Source: Gallibacter pasteurianus_A
GTDB taxonomy: Bacteria > Bacillota > Clostridia > Peptostreptococcales > Anaerovoracaceae
Length of the DNA stretch: 64,000 bases
Direction: 5' to 3'
Assembly: GCA_963596005.1 (NCBI GenBank)
Contig: CAVBJF010000006.1
Span: forward strand, 8,746-72,745
Program-made: the position numbers and the translations under genes
Notes under the pieces: generated by a model
The model's input: the letters and a program-made list of their open reading frames with translations, nothing else
The model's database searches: none
What the model was told of the DNA's origin: nothing
Part shown: positions 8,801 through 16,959 of the stretch, one piece after another
Position numbering within the stretch: the stretch's first letter is position 1
How the letters are laid out: each line of letters starts with the position of its first letter

Positions 8801-10280
8801 CATTTAGCGTAATTGCAGCACTCTCTACTGTATAGCTAGTAGGATTTGCAGGGCTTGGTTGACTTCCACCATTTAAAGTGTATGCGATTGTATAGTTTTC
8901 TGTTTCCCATTTTGCATAAAGAGTCATACTCTTTGTTACTGCCGTAGCAAAGTTATATGCACTACCCGAAAGAGCTGCGTTATCAAACCAGCCCTTTAGT
9001 ATATATCCTGTCTTTAGTATACCTGTCGGCTCTGTTACTTTACCGTTTGGTTCTACTATCTGCTGCTTTGCAGTACCGGATGTTGCACCGTTAGTATTAA
9101 AATCAACCGAATATGCAAGACTGATTTCTACAGGCTTAGAGGCAAAGTCTGATGTAGCACTATCCAAATCCTCTGCGATAAGATATATCTTATTTGCGCT
9201 TGGATCAAAATCATCCGGAAGTGTAAATGTGCCTGTCTGCTGTGATGTGGTTGTTGTAGTAATACCATCCATCTTCCCGTAGTATAGGAACTCTACACCT
9301 GTTGTTGATATATCGCCTTTTGTTATAGCTACCGACACCTGATCAATACCACTACCCGAAATGGTTACAGGCACGCTGACTTTTTTACTATTGTCCACAA
9401 TGCCTTTCCCTCCAGCTGTCACAGATAATGAGGTATCCTTAATTGTTAGTCTCCATATTTTTTTTCTCGCTGGTGTCCCAACTTTTCCCGTAGCAACTGA
9501 TCCCGTTTTATTAAATGTCGACTCGACCGTGAATTGAACATTGCTTAAATTTAGTACTGAAGCCGGAGCGACCCATTTAACGCCAGCCACACTACCGGCG
9601 TCCTCGAAAACTCCGCTACTATTCAAGTAGCCGACACAGGCAGAATATTCAGCATTATAAGCAGAAGCCGAACGCGTCCAATATTCGCCGTTATTTTTCG
9701 CTGCATCAGCATTGCTTGCATAAAGGTCGTTTATTTCCTGCGCTGATAGCACAAATGAGCAGTCGTCTGCTAAGTATGTGGCATCATCATAAAATCCATA
9801 GCTGCCAGTATATCTACTTGGTTTATAAGGATTAGTAACGCTACCTTTTGCTGACAAACTTTGCCCCCTTGTCAGAGCTTTTTCTTTAGCATTAGGGAAG
9901 AATTGATTTCCTTGATATATGTCTGCTCTTAATTCACTGGTCGCATAACTATTAGTGTTTTTTCCAAATGTGTTAAAGGTTCTACTATAAATTGGACCAG
10001 CACAATCTATCAGGATATTTAGAAAGCTATCTTTTAACACATTATATGTTACCTCTTTGCCGTTATATTCACCAAAAACAATCTGCTCGCCGTCAGCTTT
10101 TGTCCACCCACCTGATAGCGCCGATATATAAAACCCTCCTATATTTATGCTTTTTACCGTATACGCATCAGCCTTCTTCGTACTTGTCAACATAAATGAC
10201 GGCATGCACATAGTCACAAGTACTACTATTGCAAGCATGGTCGTAAAGACGCTTTTTAATCTCGCCGTTTTTATTTTCAT
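5832..10280 (-). CDS. Giant InlB-repeat surface protein with sortase-like tail
   Basis: 1482-residue secreted protein. Residues 1-40 are a basic then hydrophobic signal peptide ending near KKADA. About residues 45-270 resemble the DUF6273-type module (GEYWTRSASAYNAEY, then CVGYLNSSG). From about residue 390 come roughly fourteen Listeria-Bacteroides (InlB B / Flg_new) repeats, recognised by recurrent GWYDD or GWYKD, and LYAKW, ANW or AHW. A D/S/N/T-rich linker interrupts the last repeats. The C terminus is NTKTSD, a hydrophobic segment, then RRKDSK, a degenerate form of the NPKTGD-type sorting signal. Likely role is adhesion or surface display; the ligand is unknown. GGAGAG precedes the ATG, and a strong terminator follows. 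Confidence 0.85.
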   Translation of the reverse strand: MKIKTARLKSVFTTMLAIVVLVTMCMPSFMLTSTKKADAYTVKSINIGGFYISALSGGWTKADGEQIVFGEYNGKEVTYNVLKDSFLNILIDCAGPIYSRTFNTFGKNTNSYATSELRADIYQGNQFFPNAKEKALTRGQSLSAKGSVTNPYKPSRYTGSYGFYDDATYLADDCSFVLSAQEINDLYASNADAAKNNGEYWTRSASAYNAEYSACVGYLNSSGVFEDAGSVAGVKWVAPASVLNLSNVQFTVESTFNKTGSVATGKVGTPARKKIWRLTIKDTSLSVTAGGKGIVDNSKKVSVPVTISGSGIDQVSVAITKGDISTTGVEFLYYGKMDGITTTTTSQQTGTFTLPDDFDPSANKIYLIAEDLDSATSDFASKPVEISLAYSVDFNTNGATSGTAKQQIVEPNGKVTEPTGILKTGYILKGWFDNAALSGSAYNFATAVTKSMTLYAKWETENYTIAYTLNGGSQPSPANPTSYTVESAAITLNAPTKANLSFAGWTGSNGTTPQKSVTIANGSTGNKSYTANWNATISFDTKGGSTVADKVVAENTVVKESDITQPTKGDYHFTGWYDDENYTTKHDFSKAVTKNTKLYAKWERKVTFNSNGGSSVAAKTVEDGGTIAEPNPAPTKANLHFAGWYEDQECTDGKKFDFETAITADKTLYAKWTADVTFDTKDGTPTPAKQTVKEGDKVTKPDTDPTKANLHFAGWYKDQNCTDGQEFDFTNETITGDKTLYAKWTADVTFDTKNGTPTPAKQIVKEGDKAKTPETVTKLGYIFKGWYDNANYSGDAYDFSTAVMGDLVLYAKWTIAEYKISYDLNGGTEPNPPNPTEFTIEDETITLREPTKEGLSFAGWTSESEGITTPQKEVTITNGSTGARDYKANWNATISFDTDGGSPIADKVVAENTIVSEGELGTTTKDNLNFAGWYDDENCTTKHDFTKPVTKNTKLYAKWEAKVTFNSNGGSDVATKTVTEGDKVTKPDTDPTKANLHFAGWYKDQNCTDGQEFDFTNETITGDKTLYAKWTADVTFDTKNGTPTPAKQIVKEGDKAKTPETVTKLGYIFKGWYDNANYSGDAYDFSTAVMGDLVLYAKWTIAEYKISYDLNGGTEPNPPNPTEFTIEDETITLREPTKEGLSFAGWTSESEGITTPQKEVTITNGSTGARDYKANWNATISFDTDGGSPIADKVVAENTIVSEGELGTTTKDNLNFAGWYDDENCTTKHDFTKPVTKNTKLYAKWEAKVTFDSNGGSEVKAAMVKEGDKATKPTDPTKRGYSFNAWYIKKTAQKQDENPVMLLSLNEAILLADLDGTDTAGIGDGNPNATDPDTDTDSNTDADSNTDADSTEELYDFDTILTGDILLIAHWDLIDYDISYKGLTDAKIAENPVTYSVESDDITLNNPTKEGYTFTGWTGDGVTKPTKNMTIAKGSVGDKTFTANWQKNNTKTSDEANIALLVTLALISGGGLIVMTRRKDSK
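6232..6285 (-). repeat. 18-bp tandem repeat in the surface-protein linker
   Basis: Three tandem units; two are identical (GAATCTGCATCCGTATTT on the plus strand) and the third is degenerate. They encode the D/S/N/T-rich stretch before the last repeat modules. Such in-frame repeats can vary in copy number without breaking the frame. Confidence 0.8.
6528..7337 (-). repeat. Copy A of an 858-bp-period internal duplication
   Basis: Matches 7386-8195 base for base as far as I could compare by eye (810 bp at an offset of 858). It encodes several InlB-type modules, and the identity includes synonymous positions, so the copy is recent. Confidence 0.85.
7386..8195 (-). repeat. Copy B of an 858-bp-period internal duplication
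   Basis: Partner of 6528-7337. The flanks diverge at once (C versus T at the lower edge, A versus T at the upper edge), which marks the limits of the duplicated or gene-converted tract. The period keeps the reading frame (286 codons). Confidence 0.85.
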
Positions 10281-10432
10281 TTTTCTCTCTCCTTCATCAT
10301 TGTTTTTTAATATTTTTCCTATAAGTCGCTTCTAAACTTTTTCTCTCCCGTTTTTATCTTTCTTTTTCCTTTATCCCATTTTTCTCCTCACAATATTTCA
10401 CTATATATAAAAAGTTCAAAGTCTTTGTCGGC

Positions 10433-10843
10433 TTAGTTGCTACTATTTGCTATAAGCATATCGAACGTCACTTTATCGAGTGCCTCCTCGATCTTTAGTT
10501 GGATTTTTTCAAAATGCTTGCGTTCCGGACATTTCTTTTGGCAGTCCGCACTGCACATGCCATCGCCCTCGAGGCATTTGCAGATCTTTAACGATGGCTC
10601 TGTCGCTTTTACAATATCAAGAAGCGACACATTTGTTGCTCTTTGACTTGGCAGGATACCCCCCATCTTTCCTCTTTGCATTTTTATATAACCGGCTTTT
10701 TTTAGATTTTGTGTCAGCTTATGTATATATCCTTGCGTGACTCCAATCTTTTTGCCGAGTTCATGGGCAGTCAATAAATTGCCTTCCTCATAGAGGACTC
10801 TCATCATTCTTATTGCATAATCAGTTGTCAAATTTAATTGCAT
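10433..10843 (-). CDS. Rrf2-family transcriptional regulator with cysteine cluster
   Basis: 136-residue regulator. The N-terminal winged helix is typical of Rrf2 (LTTDYAIRMMRVLYEEG; HELGKKIGVTQGYIHKL). The wing and linker end with LLDIVKATEP. A C-terminal cysteine cluster, CKCLEGDGMC then CQKKCPE, could bind an Fe-S cluster or metal, as in NsrR/IscR relatives, but IscR-type spacing is not exact. The start has GAGGG upstream. It lies between the surface-protein gene (read the same way) and the palindrome region, and diverges from the LysR gene. Its target is unknown; the palindrome at 10917-10940 is a candidate site. Confidence 0.88.
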   Translation of the reverse strand: MQLNLTTDYAIRMMRVLYEEGNLLTAHELGKKIGVTQGYIHKLTQNLKKAGYIKMQRGKMGGILPSQRATNVSLLDIVKATEPSLKICKCLEGDGMCSADCQKKCPERKHFEKIQLKIEEALDKVTFDMLIANSSN

Positions 10844-10916
10844 CTTTTTGCCCTCTTACCATAATAAAATCCTTAGTTTTGCAAGCATTCTAACGATTTT
10901 TTATATAGCATTTTCT

Positions 10917-10940
10917 GCAACATAATATGTATTATGTTGC
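10917..10940. promoter_or_regulatory. Perfect palindrome, copy 1 (candidate operator)
   Basis: 11-bp arms GCAACATAATA and TATTATGTTGC around a 2-base centre (TG). The symmetry extends one base on each side. It lies 74 bp before the Rrf2 start. Its counterpart at 11134-11157 has the same arms. The 430-bp gap between the Rrf2 and LysR genes has no other gene I can support. Confidence 0.6.
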
Positions 10941-10995
10941 AAAATAGCAGGAAATTCATTGCAATATTTAACAGTTTTTAGCAAAAAAATAAAAA

Positions 10996-11014
10996 AGGCT
11001 TGCACTGCAAGCCT
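10996..11014 (-). terminator. Strong intrinsic terminator inside the Rrf2-LysR gap
   Basis: Perfect 8-bp stem AGGCTTGC/GCAAGCCT with a 3-base loop. On the minus strand it is followed by TTTTTTATTTTTTT. No gene on that strand precedes it, so what it terminates is unclear. Confidence 0.8.
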
Positions 11015-11059
11015 AAGTTCTATATAATTAAATGAATTTTTTAAACAGCAAACAAAAAA

Positions 11060-11083
11060 GTGGCAACCTTTACCTTTTGCCAC
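11060..11083 (-). terminator. Second intrinsic terminator inside the Rrf2-LysR gap
   Basis: 7-bp stem GTGGCAA/TTGCCAC with a 10-base loop, followed on the minus strand by TTTTTTG. It lies upstream of, and in tandem with, the hairpin at 10996-11014. Confidence 0.7.
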
Positions 11084-11133
11084 CAAAATTTTACAAAATT
11101 ATACACTTTCTCGATTTTTTGAAGTTTTTACTT

Positions 11134-11157
11134 GCAACATAATACATATTATGTTGC
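11134..11157. promoter_or_regulatory. Perfect palindrome, copy 2 (candidate operator)
   Basis: Same arms as copy 1, with centre CA, so it is copy 1 read from the other strand. It ends about 115 bp before the LysR start. A loose half-site (ATGCAACA) recurs near 11200. Confidence 0.6.
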
Positions 11158-11223
11158 ATGTTTTTTTATTCTTTTGTTCATACTACACCTGTTTTGTATG
11201 TAATGCAACACTTTTTTCGCTGA

Positions 11224-11252
11224 TTGAAAAAATTTATTTTGACAAGTATAAT
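11224..11252 (+). promoter_or_regulatory. Promoter of the LysR-aldo/keto reductase unit
   Basis: TTGAAA, 17-bp spacer, TATAAT, ending 19 bp before the LysR ATG, with AAAGGAGG in between. Confidence 0.65.
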
Positions 11253-11271
11253 ATAAAAAAGGAGGCACGAT

Positions 11272-12198
11272 ATGGATTTTAAACAAATAGAAGCTTTTGC
11301 AAATGTGGTTAGATATAAAAGCTTTTCAAAGGCCGCGGATGCAACTTTTTTGACACAGCCGACAATAAGCGTTCATATAAGAAGTCTTGAAAACGAACTT
11401 GGCGTTACTCTCCTTGACAGGCAAGGTAAAAATATCACGCCGACTCCACAAGGTAAAATTCTCTACAAATACGCTACGGAAATGCTTTCCACCAGAGAGC
11501 GCATGAAAAATGTTTTCGCAAATGTAAACGAAAAGCTTTCGGGGACTTTAGAAATACAAACATCCAGTACGCCCGGCCAAGATTTCGTCCCTTGGATGAT
11601 GAAAGGCTTTCGTGATCTGCACAAAGGCGTTTGCTTCACCGTCGAGCAGTCTGACAGCAGGCATGTTGTTAAAAATCTTTTAAATGGTATCGGCGAGATC
11701 GGCTTCACGGGAAGCATCTCAAGTAACGAGCTTGTCTACGAGCCCGTCTTCGAGGACGAGACAAGGCTGATCGTTTCGGAAACTCGCCCCGCCGGCAAAA
11801 TAAAGGGTGATACGATTTCTGTGGCAGACTTTATAAACGAACCTTTTTTATGGAGGGAGCAAGGTCTTACTTGGAGAGAAAAAAGTAACTCGCGAGAGGC
11901 GTTTCAGGCTTTTTTGAAAAAGAGCGGTTATAAGGCCAATAATCTAAATATCGTAGCCCGCATAAACAGTATCGGCGTCATACGAAAAGCCGTTGCAACG
12001 GGACTTGGCGTTTCGATAGTTTCAAAATCCTCTATAGGCGAAAAGGATTTTGAGATGGGCATAAAAAGCTACAAAATAAAAGAATATGACAGAAATAGAA
12101 CCTTTTATCTTGCTTATAAAAAGAAAATTTATCTCTCTCCTATGGCAGAGGCATTCAAGGATTATATTTTATCAAGGCGAGAGGAGTTTGGTGTATAG
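11272..12198 (+). CDS. LysR-family transcriptional regulator
   Basis: 308-residue LysR regulator of normal length. The N-terminal winged helix has the family pattern (FKQIEAFANVVRYKSFSKAA; TQPTISVHIRSLENELG; LLDRQGKNITPTPQG), followed by a coiled linker and a periplasmic-binding-protein-like effector domain from about residue 90. AAGGAGG lies 7 nt before the ATG. The aldo/keto reductase gene starts 34 bp after its stop and is its likely cotranscribed partner, perhaps also a target. The effector is unknown. Confidence 0.92.
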   Translation: MDFKQIEAFANVVRYKSFSKAADATFLTQPTISVHIRSLENELGVTLLDRQGKNITPTPQGKILYKYATEMLSTRERMKNVFANVNEKLSGTLEIQTSSTPGQDFVPWMMKGFRDLHKGVCFTVEQSDSRHVVKNLLNGIGEIGFTGSISSNELVYEPVFEDETRLIVSETRPAGKIKGDTISVADFINEPFLWREQGLTWREKSNSREAFQAFLKKSGYKANNLNIVARINSIGVIRKAVATGLGVSIVSKSSIGEKDFEMGIKSYKIKEYDRNRTFYLAYKKKIYLSPMAEAFKDYILSRREEFGV

Positions 12199-12232
12199 GC
12201 ATATATTTTGATAATCTAAGGAGGTAATAAAA

Positions 12233-13351
12233 ATGGTAAAGAAATTGGGCTTTGGTTGCATGAGGCTTCCCCTTTTAAACGAAGAAGATCCAAAGAGCAT
12301 AGATATAAAGCAGGCATGTGAAATGGTAGATACTTTTATAGAGCGAGGCTTTACATATTTTGATACTGCATACATGTACCATAACTTTCAAAGTGAAAAG
12401 GCTGTGAAAAAGATACTTACAAGCAGGCATCCCCGTGAGGCTTACACGCTAACTACTAAGCTTCCGCTTATGTTCTTAAAAAGCGAGGAAGACAATCAAC
12501 GAATTTTTGACGAGCAGCTCGAAAAATGCGGTGTTGATTATTTTGACTACTATCTGCTCCACAATATCAAAAAAGATAATTACGAAAAGGCAAACAAATA
12601 TAACAGCTTTGAGTTCATAAAAAATCTAAAAAAGCAAGGAAAAGTAAAACATATCGGTTTTTCTTTTCATGATACACCTGAGCTTTTGGATGAAGTCCTG
12701 TCGCTACATCCCGAATTTAAATTTGTACAGCTACAGATAAATTATATCGACTGGGACAGCAATAGCATACAATCAAGAAAATGCTATGAGATTGCGCAAA
12801 AGTACAATATGCCGGTTATCGTAATGGAGCCTGCAAAGGGCGGTTCATTAGTATCTCTGCCACCTGAAGCAGAAAAAATCTTTAAGAGCATTAGACCTGA
12901 TATGTCTCTTGCTTCGTGGGCAATACGCTTTGCCGCAAGTCACAACAACATCATGATGGTTTTAAGCGGGATGTCAACACTTGAGCAATTGCAAGATAAC
13001 ACAAGCTATATGGCAGATTTTAAACCGCTTTCCAATGAGGAATTTAAAGCAGTCGATGAGGTTGTCAAGATAATCAATTCAACATTTAGTATTGCTTGCA
13101 CATCCTGTCAATATTGTGTTGACGGCTGTCCAAAGCAGATACCTATCCCAAAATATTTTAGCTTGTATAACGCCGAGCAACATGCGCTAAACAGAGGTTT
13201 TTCAACACAACAAATATATTATGACAATATGACTGTAGACCACCCTAAAGCATCTGAGTGTATTAAGTGCGGTCAATGCGAAAAGGTTTGTCCTCAGCAC
13301 CTACCAATCATCAAATACCTCGAAGATGTTGCTGCGCAATTCGAGGAATAA
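12233..13351 (+). CDS. Aldo/keto reductase with C-terminal 4Fe-4S ferredoxin domain
   Basis: 372 residues. The N-terminal three quarters are an aldo/keto reductase barrel (GFGCMRLPL start; FDTAYMYHNFQSE with the Asp/Tyr pair; TTKLPL; DYYLLHN). The C-terminal domain carries two cysteine groups, CTSCQYCVDGCP and CIKCGQCEKVCP, matching two 4Fe-4S clusters. This architecture is common in anaerobes, where ferredoxin-linked electron transfer is inferred; substrates are mostly unknown. AAGGAGGT precedes the ATG. Downstream is a bidirectional terminator shared with fbp on the other strand. Confidence 0.9.
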   Translation: MVKKLGFGCMRLPLLNEEDPKSIDIKQACEMVDTFIERGFTYFDTAYMYHNFQSEKAVKKILTSRHPREAYTLTTKLPLMFLKSEEDNQRIFDEQLEKCGVDYFDYYLLHNIKKDNYEKANKYNSFEFIKNLKKQGKVKHIGFSFHDTPELLDEVLSLHPEFKFVQLQINYIDWDSNSIQSRKCYEIAQKYNMPVIVMEPAKGGSLVSLPPEAEKIFKSIRPDMSLASWAIRFAASHNNIMMVLSGMSTLEQLQDNTSYMADFKPLSNEEFKAVDEVVKIINSTFSIACTSCQYCVDGCPKQIPIPKYFSLYNAEQHALNRGFSTQQIYYDNMTVDHPKASECIKCGQCEKVCPQHLPIIKYLEDVAAQFEE

Positions 13352-13420
13352 AAAAATTAAAACGCATAGGCAATAGAATATCTTTTTATATTTGATGTTA
13401 ACAATGCTTTTATTGAAAAA

Positions 13421-13439
13421 ATGGGTACTAAGTACCCAT
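13421..13439. terminator. Bidirectional intrinsic terminator between the reductase and fbp
   Basis: 8-bp stem ATGGGTAC/GTACCCAT with a TAA loop, flanked by AAAAAA on the left and TTTTTT on the right. It can serve both convergent genes. Confidence 0.88.
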
Positions 13440-13464
13440 TTTTTATTTACCATCTTATTTGTGC

Positions 13465-15417
13465 TTAAACCTCTTCCTTAATCAAACCTTTTCTGTAAGC
13501 CTCTATCAACTCCTTTAGCTCCTCCACCTGGTTTTGCAGCTCAGGAGCTTGGTCTGTATCACGCACGAGGACTCTTTGTTTTAGCTTGTCTACTATAAAG
13601 AGTCTTGGTGCGAAGAAATTTTGCTTGCCATTTGGTTGCAACGGCATATAAGGCTTGTGTTCTGCCAGTGCCATAAGCCATGAGTTATATATAAATGTAT
13701 ACCCCGCAATGCCTGTCTTTTTTTGGTACGCCTTAGATATACCACCGTCTATAACAAACAGCTTGCCTTCGCCCTTTATTGGGCTTTCGCCATCCTTAAT
13801 CTTCACAGGCACATGACCGTTTAATATGTGTCCACGCCTTGGATTGATGCCAAACTCTTTTAAAATCTTTTCACAAAACATCCTGTCATCTCTATATTTA
13901 TAATAAACAGATGTCTTTTCTTTATGCGTTTTTTTATCTTCTATAAAAAGTCTTTCAAAAGTCGTCATCTGATCCTTGCCAAAAAGCGGTGATTTTGGTC
14001 CAAGCCACAAGTACCACATGATGTCGCCACAAGCGCCTTCTTTTGCATTCTCATCGGGACTAAAATATGCCTTTCTGACCTCTCTGTCAAGATAATCAAA
14101 TAAAGCCTTCCCCCGATAGCCTCTGCCTTTAATATAGCACTTTGTAAAATCTCCGTTTTTTTCGACCGGTATACATCCATGAAACATCAGCTTTTCATTC
14201 ATAACCTTATATAGCCCGCCATGGCTGAACATAAATTTTATATGTTCCTGAAGCTTTTTACTGCGCGTAACGGACGCTTGCAGATTTTTAATAACCCTAA
14301 GCTCTTCCTCTGTTAACTTATAAGGGTCTTGTGGATCTATCGTAGGGAAATTTTTATCACGAAGCTCATATGTCTCACCATTTATCATAATGGTCCCTTT
14401 TTCATAATCTATCTTGTCAAGCAGTAGTCTACGTTCAAGCTCAAAGGCGGGATTGTCCATAATTCGCTGTCCTTCAACCTTAAACTGTATGATAGCAATC
14501 GCCTTATGCATTCTCGCCGCCGTTTTCTTAGAAACAGGGTCGAACTTATTTTCTTCAAGGACCTTTGGCATAAAAGCCTCGCATGGATCCTTGCCATAAA
14601 CTCTATTTGCAAAGGATGTAAGCGGTCTCAAATTGATACCATACCCTATCTCAAGCATGTCGAAGTTGTTATAGCTTATATTCATGCGCAAAATATTTGC
14701 TGTACATGCCCAGCTTCCTGCTGCCGCTCCCATCCAAACGATGTCGTGGTTGCCCCACTGAAAATCAACATCGCTATATTGCATGAGATAATCCATTATC
14801 AGCTCGGGATGTGCTCCTCTATCAAATATGTCACCGATAATATGAAGCCTGTCAACGCAAAGCTCCGTAATTGCCTGCGTCAATTGCTTTATATAAGGCT
14901 CCGCCATACCTGTTTCAATAATACTATCTATGATCGCATTATAATACGTACCCTTATTTGCCTCATCGTCTGCGTGAAGCAATTCATCCATACTGTAATC
15001 CCAATATTTTGGAAGCCTTGTACGCACTTTTGATCTTGTATACTTTGTGGACACCGCCTTACAAACTATTATAAGCCTCAATAAATTTTCCTTGCACCAT
15101 TTGCGATAATCAATAGTCGGATTATTTTTTACTCTTCTTATCTCCGCTGGTGCGTTATATATAAGCGACGCCAAATGATACCTCTGCTTACCTGTCAGCT
15201 CATCCTTAAAAATCTCATTTATTTTTACTTTAATAACGCCCGATGCACTTTGTATCATATGTCTAAACGCCTCGTATTCGCCATGTAAATCACTGAGATA
15301 ATACTCTGTACCTTTTGGCAAGGCAAGTATCGCATTTAGGTTTATGATTTCCGCTGAAGCCGCCTGTCTGTTTGGGTATTTTTTTGATAGCAATTTTAAG
15401 TACTTTAAATCGTTCAT
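13465..15417 (-). CDS. fbp: Fructose-1,6-bisphosphatase class III
   Basis: 650-residue gluconeogenic phosphatase of the class III family found in Firmicutes. The calcineurin-like metal-binding motifs are present: YLSDLHGEYEAF near residue 42, GDIFDRG near 195, WGNHD near 222 and LNGHVP in the last third. A long insert between the metal motifs is normal for this class. GGAGG precedes the ATG. It begins 3 bp after the murA stop, so it is translated from the same message, although the pairing has no obvious metabolic logic. Confidence 0.95.
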   Translation of the reverse strand: MNDLKYLKLLSKKYPNRQAASAEIINLNAILALPKGTEYYLSDLHGEYEAFRHMIQSASGVIKVKINEIFKDELTGKQRYHLASLIYNAPAEIRRVKNNPTIDYRKWCKENLLRLIIVCKAVSTKYTRSKVRTRLPKYWDYSMDELLHADDEANKGTYYNAIIDSIIETGMAEPYIKQLTQAITELCVDRLHIIGDIFDRGAHPELIMDYLMQYSDVDFQWGNHDIVWMGAAAGSWACTANILRMNISYNNFDMLEIGYGINLRPLTSFANRVYGKDPCEAFMPKVLEENKFDPVSKKTAARMHKAIAIIQFKVEGQRIMDNPAFELERRLLLDKIDYEKGTIMINGETYELRDKNFPTIDPQDPYKLTEEELRVIKNLQASVTRSKKLQEHIKFMFSHGGLYKVMNEKLMFHGCIPVEKNGDFTKCYIKGRGYRGKALFDYLDREVRKAYFSPDENAKEGACGDIMWYLWLGPKSPLFGKDQMTTFERLFIEDKKTHKEKTSVYYKYRDDRMFCEKILKEFGINPRRGHILNGHVPVKIKDGESPIKGEGKLFVIDGGISKAYQKKTGIAGYTFIYNSWLMALAEHKPYMPLQPNGKQNFFAPRLFIVDKLKQRVLVRDTDQAPELQNQVEELKELIEAYRKGLIKEEV

Positions 15418-15420
15418 CTA

Positions 15421-16686
15421 TCAGTCCTCCACCCTTTTTATTTTGCCACCAAGCGCTATAATCTTCTCTGTAAATTTCTCGTAACCTCTTTCGATATGAT
15501 ATATATCAGATACTGTCGTTGTGCCGTCTGCTACAAGTCCGGCAAGCACAAGCGCCGCACCTGCTCTTAAGTCAGTTGCGTTTACTTCGGTGCCGTGTAG
15601 GTTTTGATTGCCCTCTATGATTGCACATTTGCCCTCTGTTTTGATACGCGCGCCCATACTGTTTAACTCAAGAACATGCATATATCTATTCTCAAAAACA
15701 GTTTCTATAACTATGCTCCTGCCATGCACGGTAGTCAAAAATGCCATGAATGGTGACTGGATGTCTGTCGGGAATCCCGGATATGGCAATGTCTTTATAT
15801 CCGTACTGATCAAAGGATTGACATCTCCTCTAACGACCATCCCCTCGTCTGTCATGTATATATCCACACCACATTCTTTTAGCTTGGCTATTATTGGCTT
15901 TACATGATCAGGCACTACGTTTCTTATTAAAATACTGCCTCTCGTAATCGCCGCCGCAACCATAAATGTACCAGCCTCTATCCTATCAGGTATCACGCTG
16001 TGATCAGCTCCATGAAGCCTCTCTACACCATCTATTTTGATAGTATCCGTACCGGCGCCCTTAACCTTTGCGCCCATCTGATTTAGGAAGTTTGCAAGAT
16101 CAACAATTTCAGGCTCTTGCGCTGCATTTTCTATTATTGTTGTGCCCTTTGCAAGAGTTGCCGCCGTCATAATGTTTTCTGTCGCACCAACGCTTGGAAA
16201 GTCCATATAAATTGTTGCGCCTGTCAATTTATCACAAGTTGCTGTCACAAGTCCCTCATCCGAAATTTCGATCTCAGCTCCCATCGCTCTTAGACCTTTA
16301 AAGTGCAGCTCGACCGGTCTTTCTCCTATCGCACAGCCCCCCGGCAGATTTATGATAGCTTTACCGGTACGCACGAGTAGCGGCCCCATAACTAAAATAG
16401 ACGCTCGCATCATCTTTACCAGCTCTTCTGATGCATGACTTGTTATCAGCTGGCTCGCATCTGTTATTATTTCTTTTTCCTCTTGGTTTCTTTCTATGCT
16501 AACACCAAAAGAAGCGAGCAATGTAGACAGTATATTTACATCCTTTAATTCGGGCACTTCTCTTATTTTGCATTTTTCTTCTGTCAAAAGCGTTGCCGCA
16601 AGTATAGGCAATACGGAGTTTTTAGCACCACTTATGCAGACTTCTCCCCTAAGCGGTTCGCTTTTTTCTATAATATACTTAGCCAT
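15421..16686 (-). CDS. murA: UDP-N-acetylglucosamine 1-carboxyvinyltransferase
   Basis: 421-residue enzyme that adds enolpyruvate from PEP to UDP-GlcNAc, the first committed step of peptidoglycan synthesis. It opens with GEVCISGAKNSVLPILAA. The fosfomycin-reactive cysteine is present in LPGGCAIGERPVELH (Cys118), so no natural Cys-to-Asp resistance is predicted. GGAGG lies 6-7 nt before the ATG. It follows the AbrB-like gene and precedes fbp. Many Firmicutes have two murA paralogues; only one is in this window, away from the dcw cluster. Confidence 0.96.
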   Translation of the reverse strand: MAKYIIEKSEPLRGEVCISGAKNSVLPILAATLLTEEKCKIREVPELKDVNILSTLLASFGVSIERNQEEKEIITDASQLITSHASEELVKMMRASILVMGPLLVRTGKAIINLPGGCAIGERPVELHFKGLRAMGAEIEISDEGLVTATCDKLTGATIYMDFPSVGATENIMTAATLAKGTTIIENAAQEPEIVDLANFLNQMGAKVKGAGTDTIKIDGVERLHGADHSVIPDRIEAGTFMVAAAITRGSILIRNVVPDHVKPIIAKLKECGVDIYMTDEGMVVRGDVNPLISTDIKTLPYPGFPTDIQSPFMAFLTTVHGRSIVIETVFENRYMHVLELNSMGARIKTEGKCAIIEGNQNLHGTEVNATDLRAGAALVLAGLVADGTTTVSDIYHIERGYEKFTEKIIALGGKIKRVED

Positions 16687-16701
16687 TTATGCCTCCGAGC
16701 C

Positions 16702-16944
16702 TTATAATCCTTTAATTTCCTCCAAACATTTTTTGCAAACATTTTTGCCGTTGAATTCTACTACATCCTTAGCATCCCCACAAAAAATGCAAGCCGGCTC
16801 ATATTTTTTTAGCATTATAAATTGTCCGTCTACATATATTTCAAGCGGATCCTTGATGTCTATATTTAGATTTCTCCTAAGTTCGATTGGCAATACAATC
16901 CTTCCTAGTTCATCAACTTTTCTTACTATACCTGTTGCCTTCAT
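16702..16944 (-). CDS. AbrB-like transition regulator with zinc-ribbon tail
   Basis: 80-residue protein. The N-terminal swapped-hairpin AbrB/SpoVT DNA-binding domain is clear (TGIVRKVDELGRIVLPIELRR). The C terminus has two CxxC pairs (ACIFCGD and VCKKCLEE) likely to bind zinc, a layout seen in clostridial AbrB relatives. GGAGG precedes the ATG. It sits between a small membrane protein and murA. Global growth-phase control is the family role; no target is visible here. Confidence 0.9.
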   Translation of the reverse strand: MKATGIVRKVDELGRIVLPIELRRNLNIDIKDPLEIYVDGQFIMLKKYEPACIFCGDAKDVVEFNGKNVCKKCLEEIKGL

Positions 16945-16959
16945 GATTTAATTCCTCCT

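Noticed and set aside
6400..9000. Regularly repeated DNA, possible CRISPR or satellite
   Set aside because: The repeats are in frame with the surface-protein gene and encode GWY..., LYAKW modules; no short identical repeats with unique spacers.
10901..11086. 61-residue minus frame in the Rrf2-LysR gap
   Set aside because: It reads through both terminator hairpins and the first palindrome, has no ribosome site and no similarity to a known protein.
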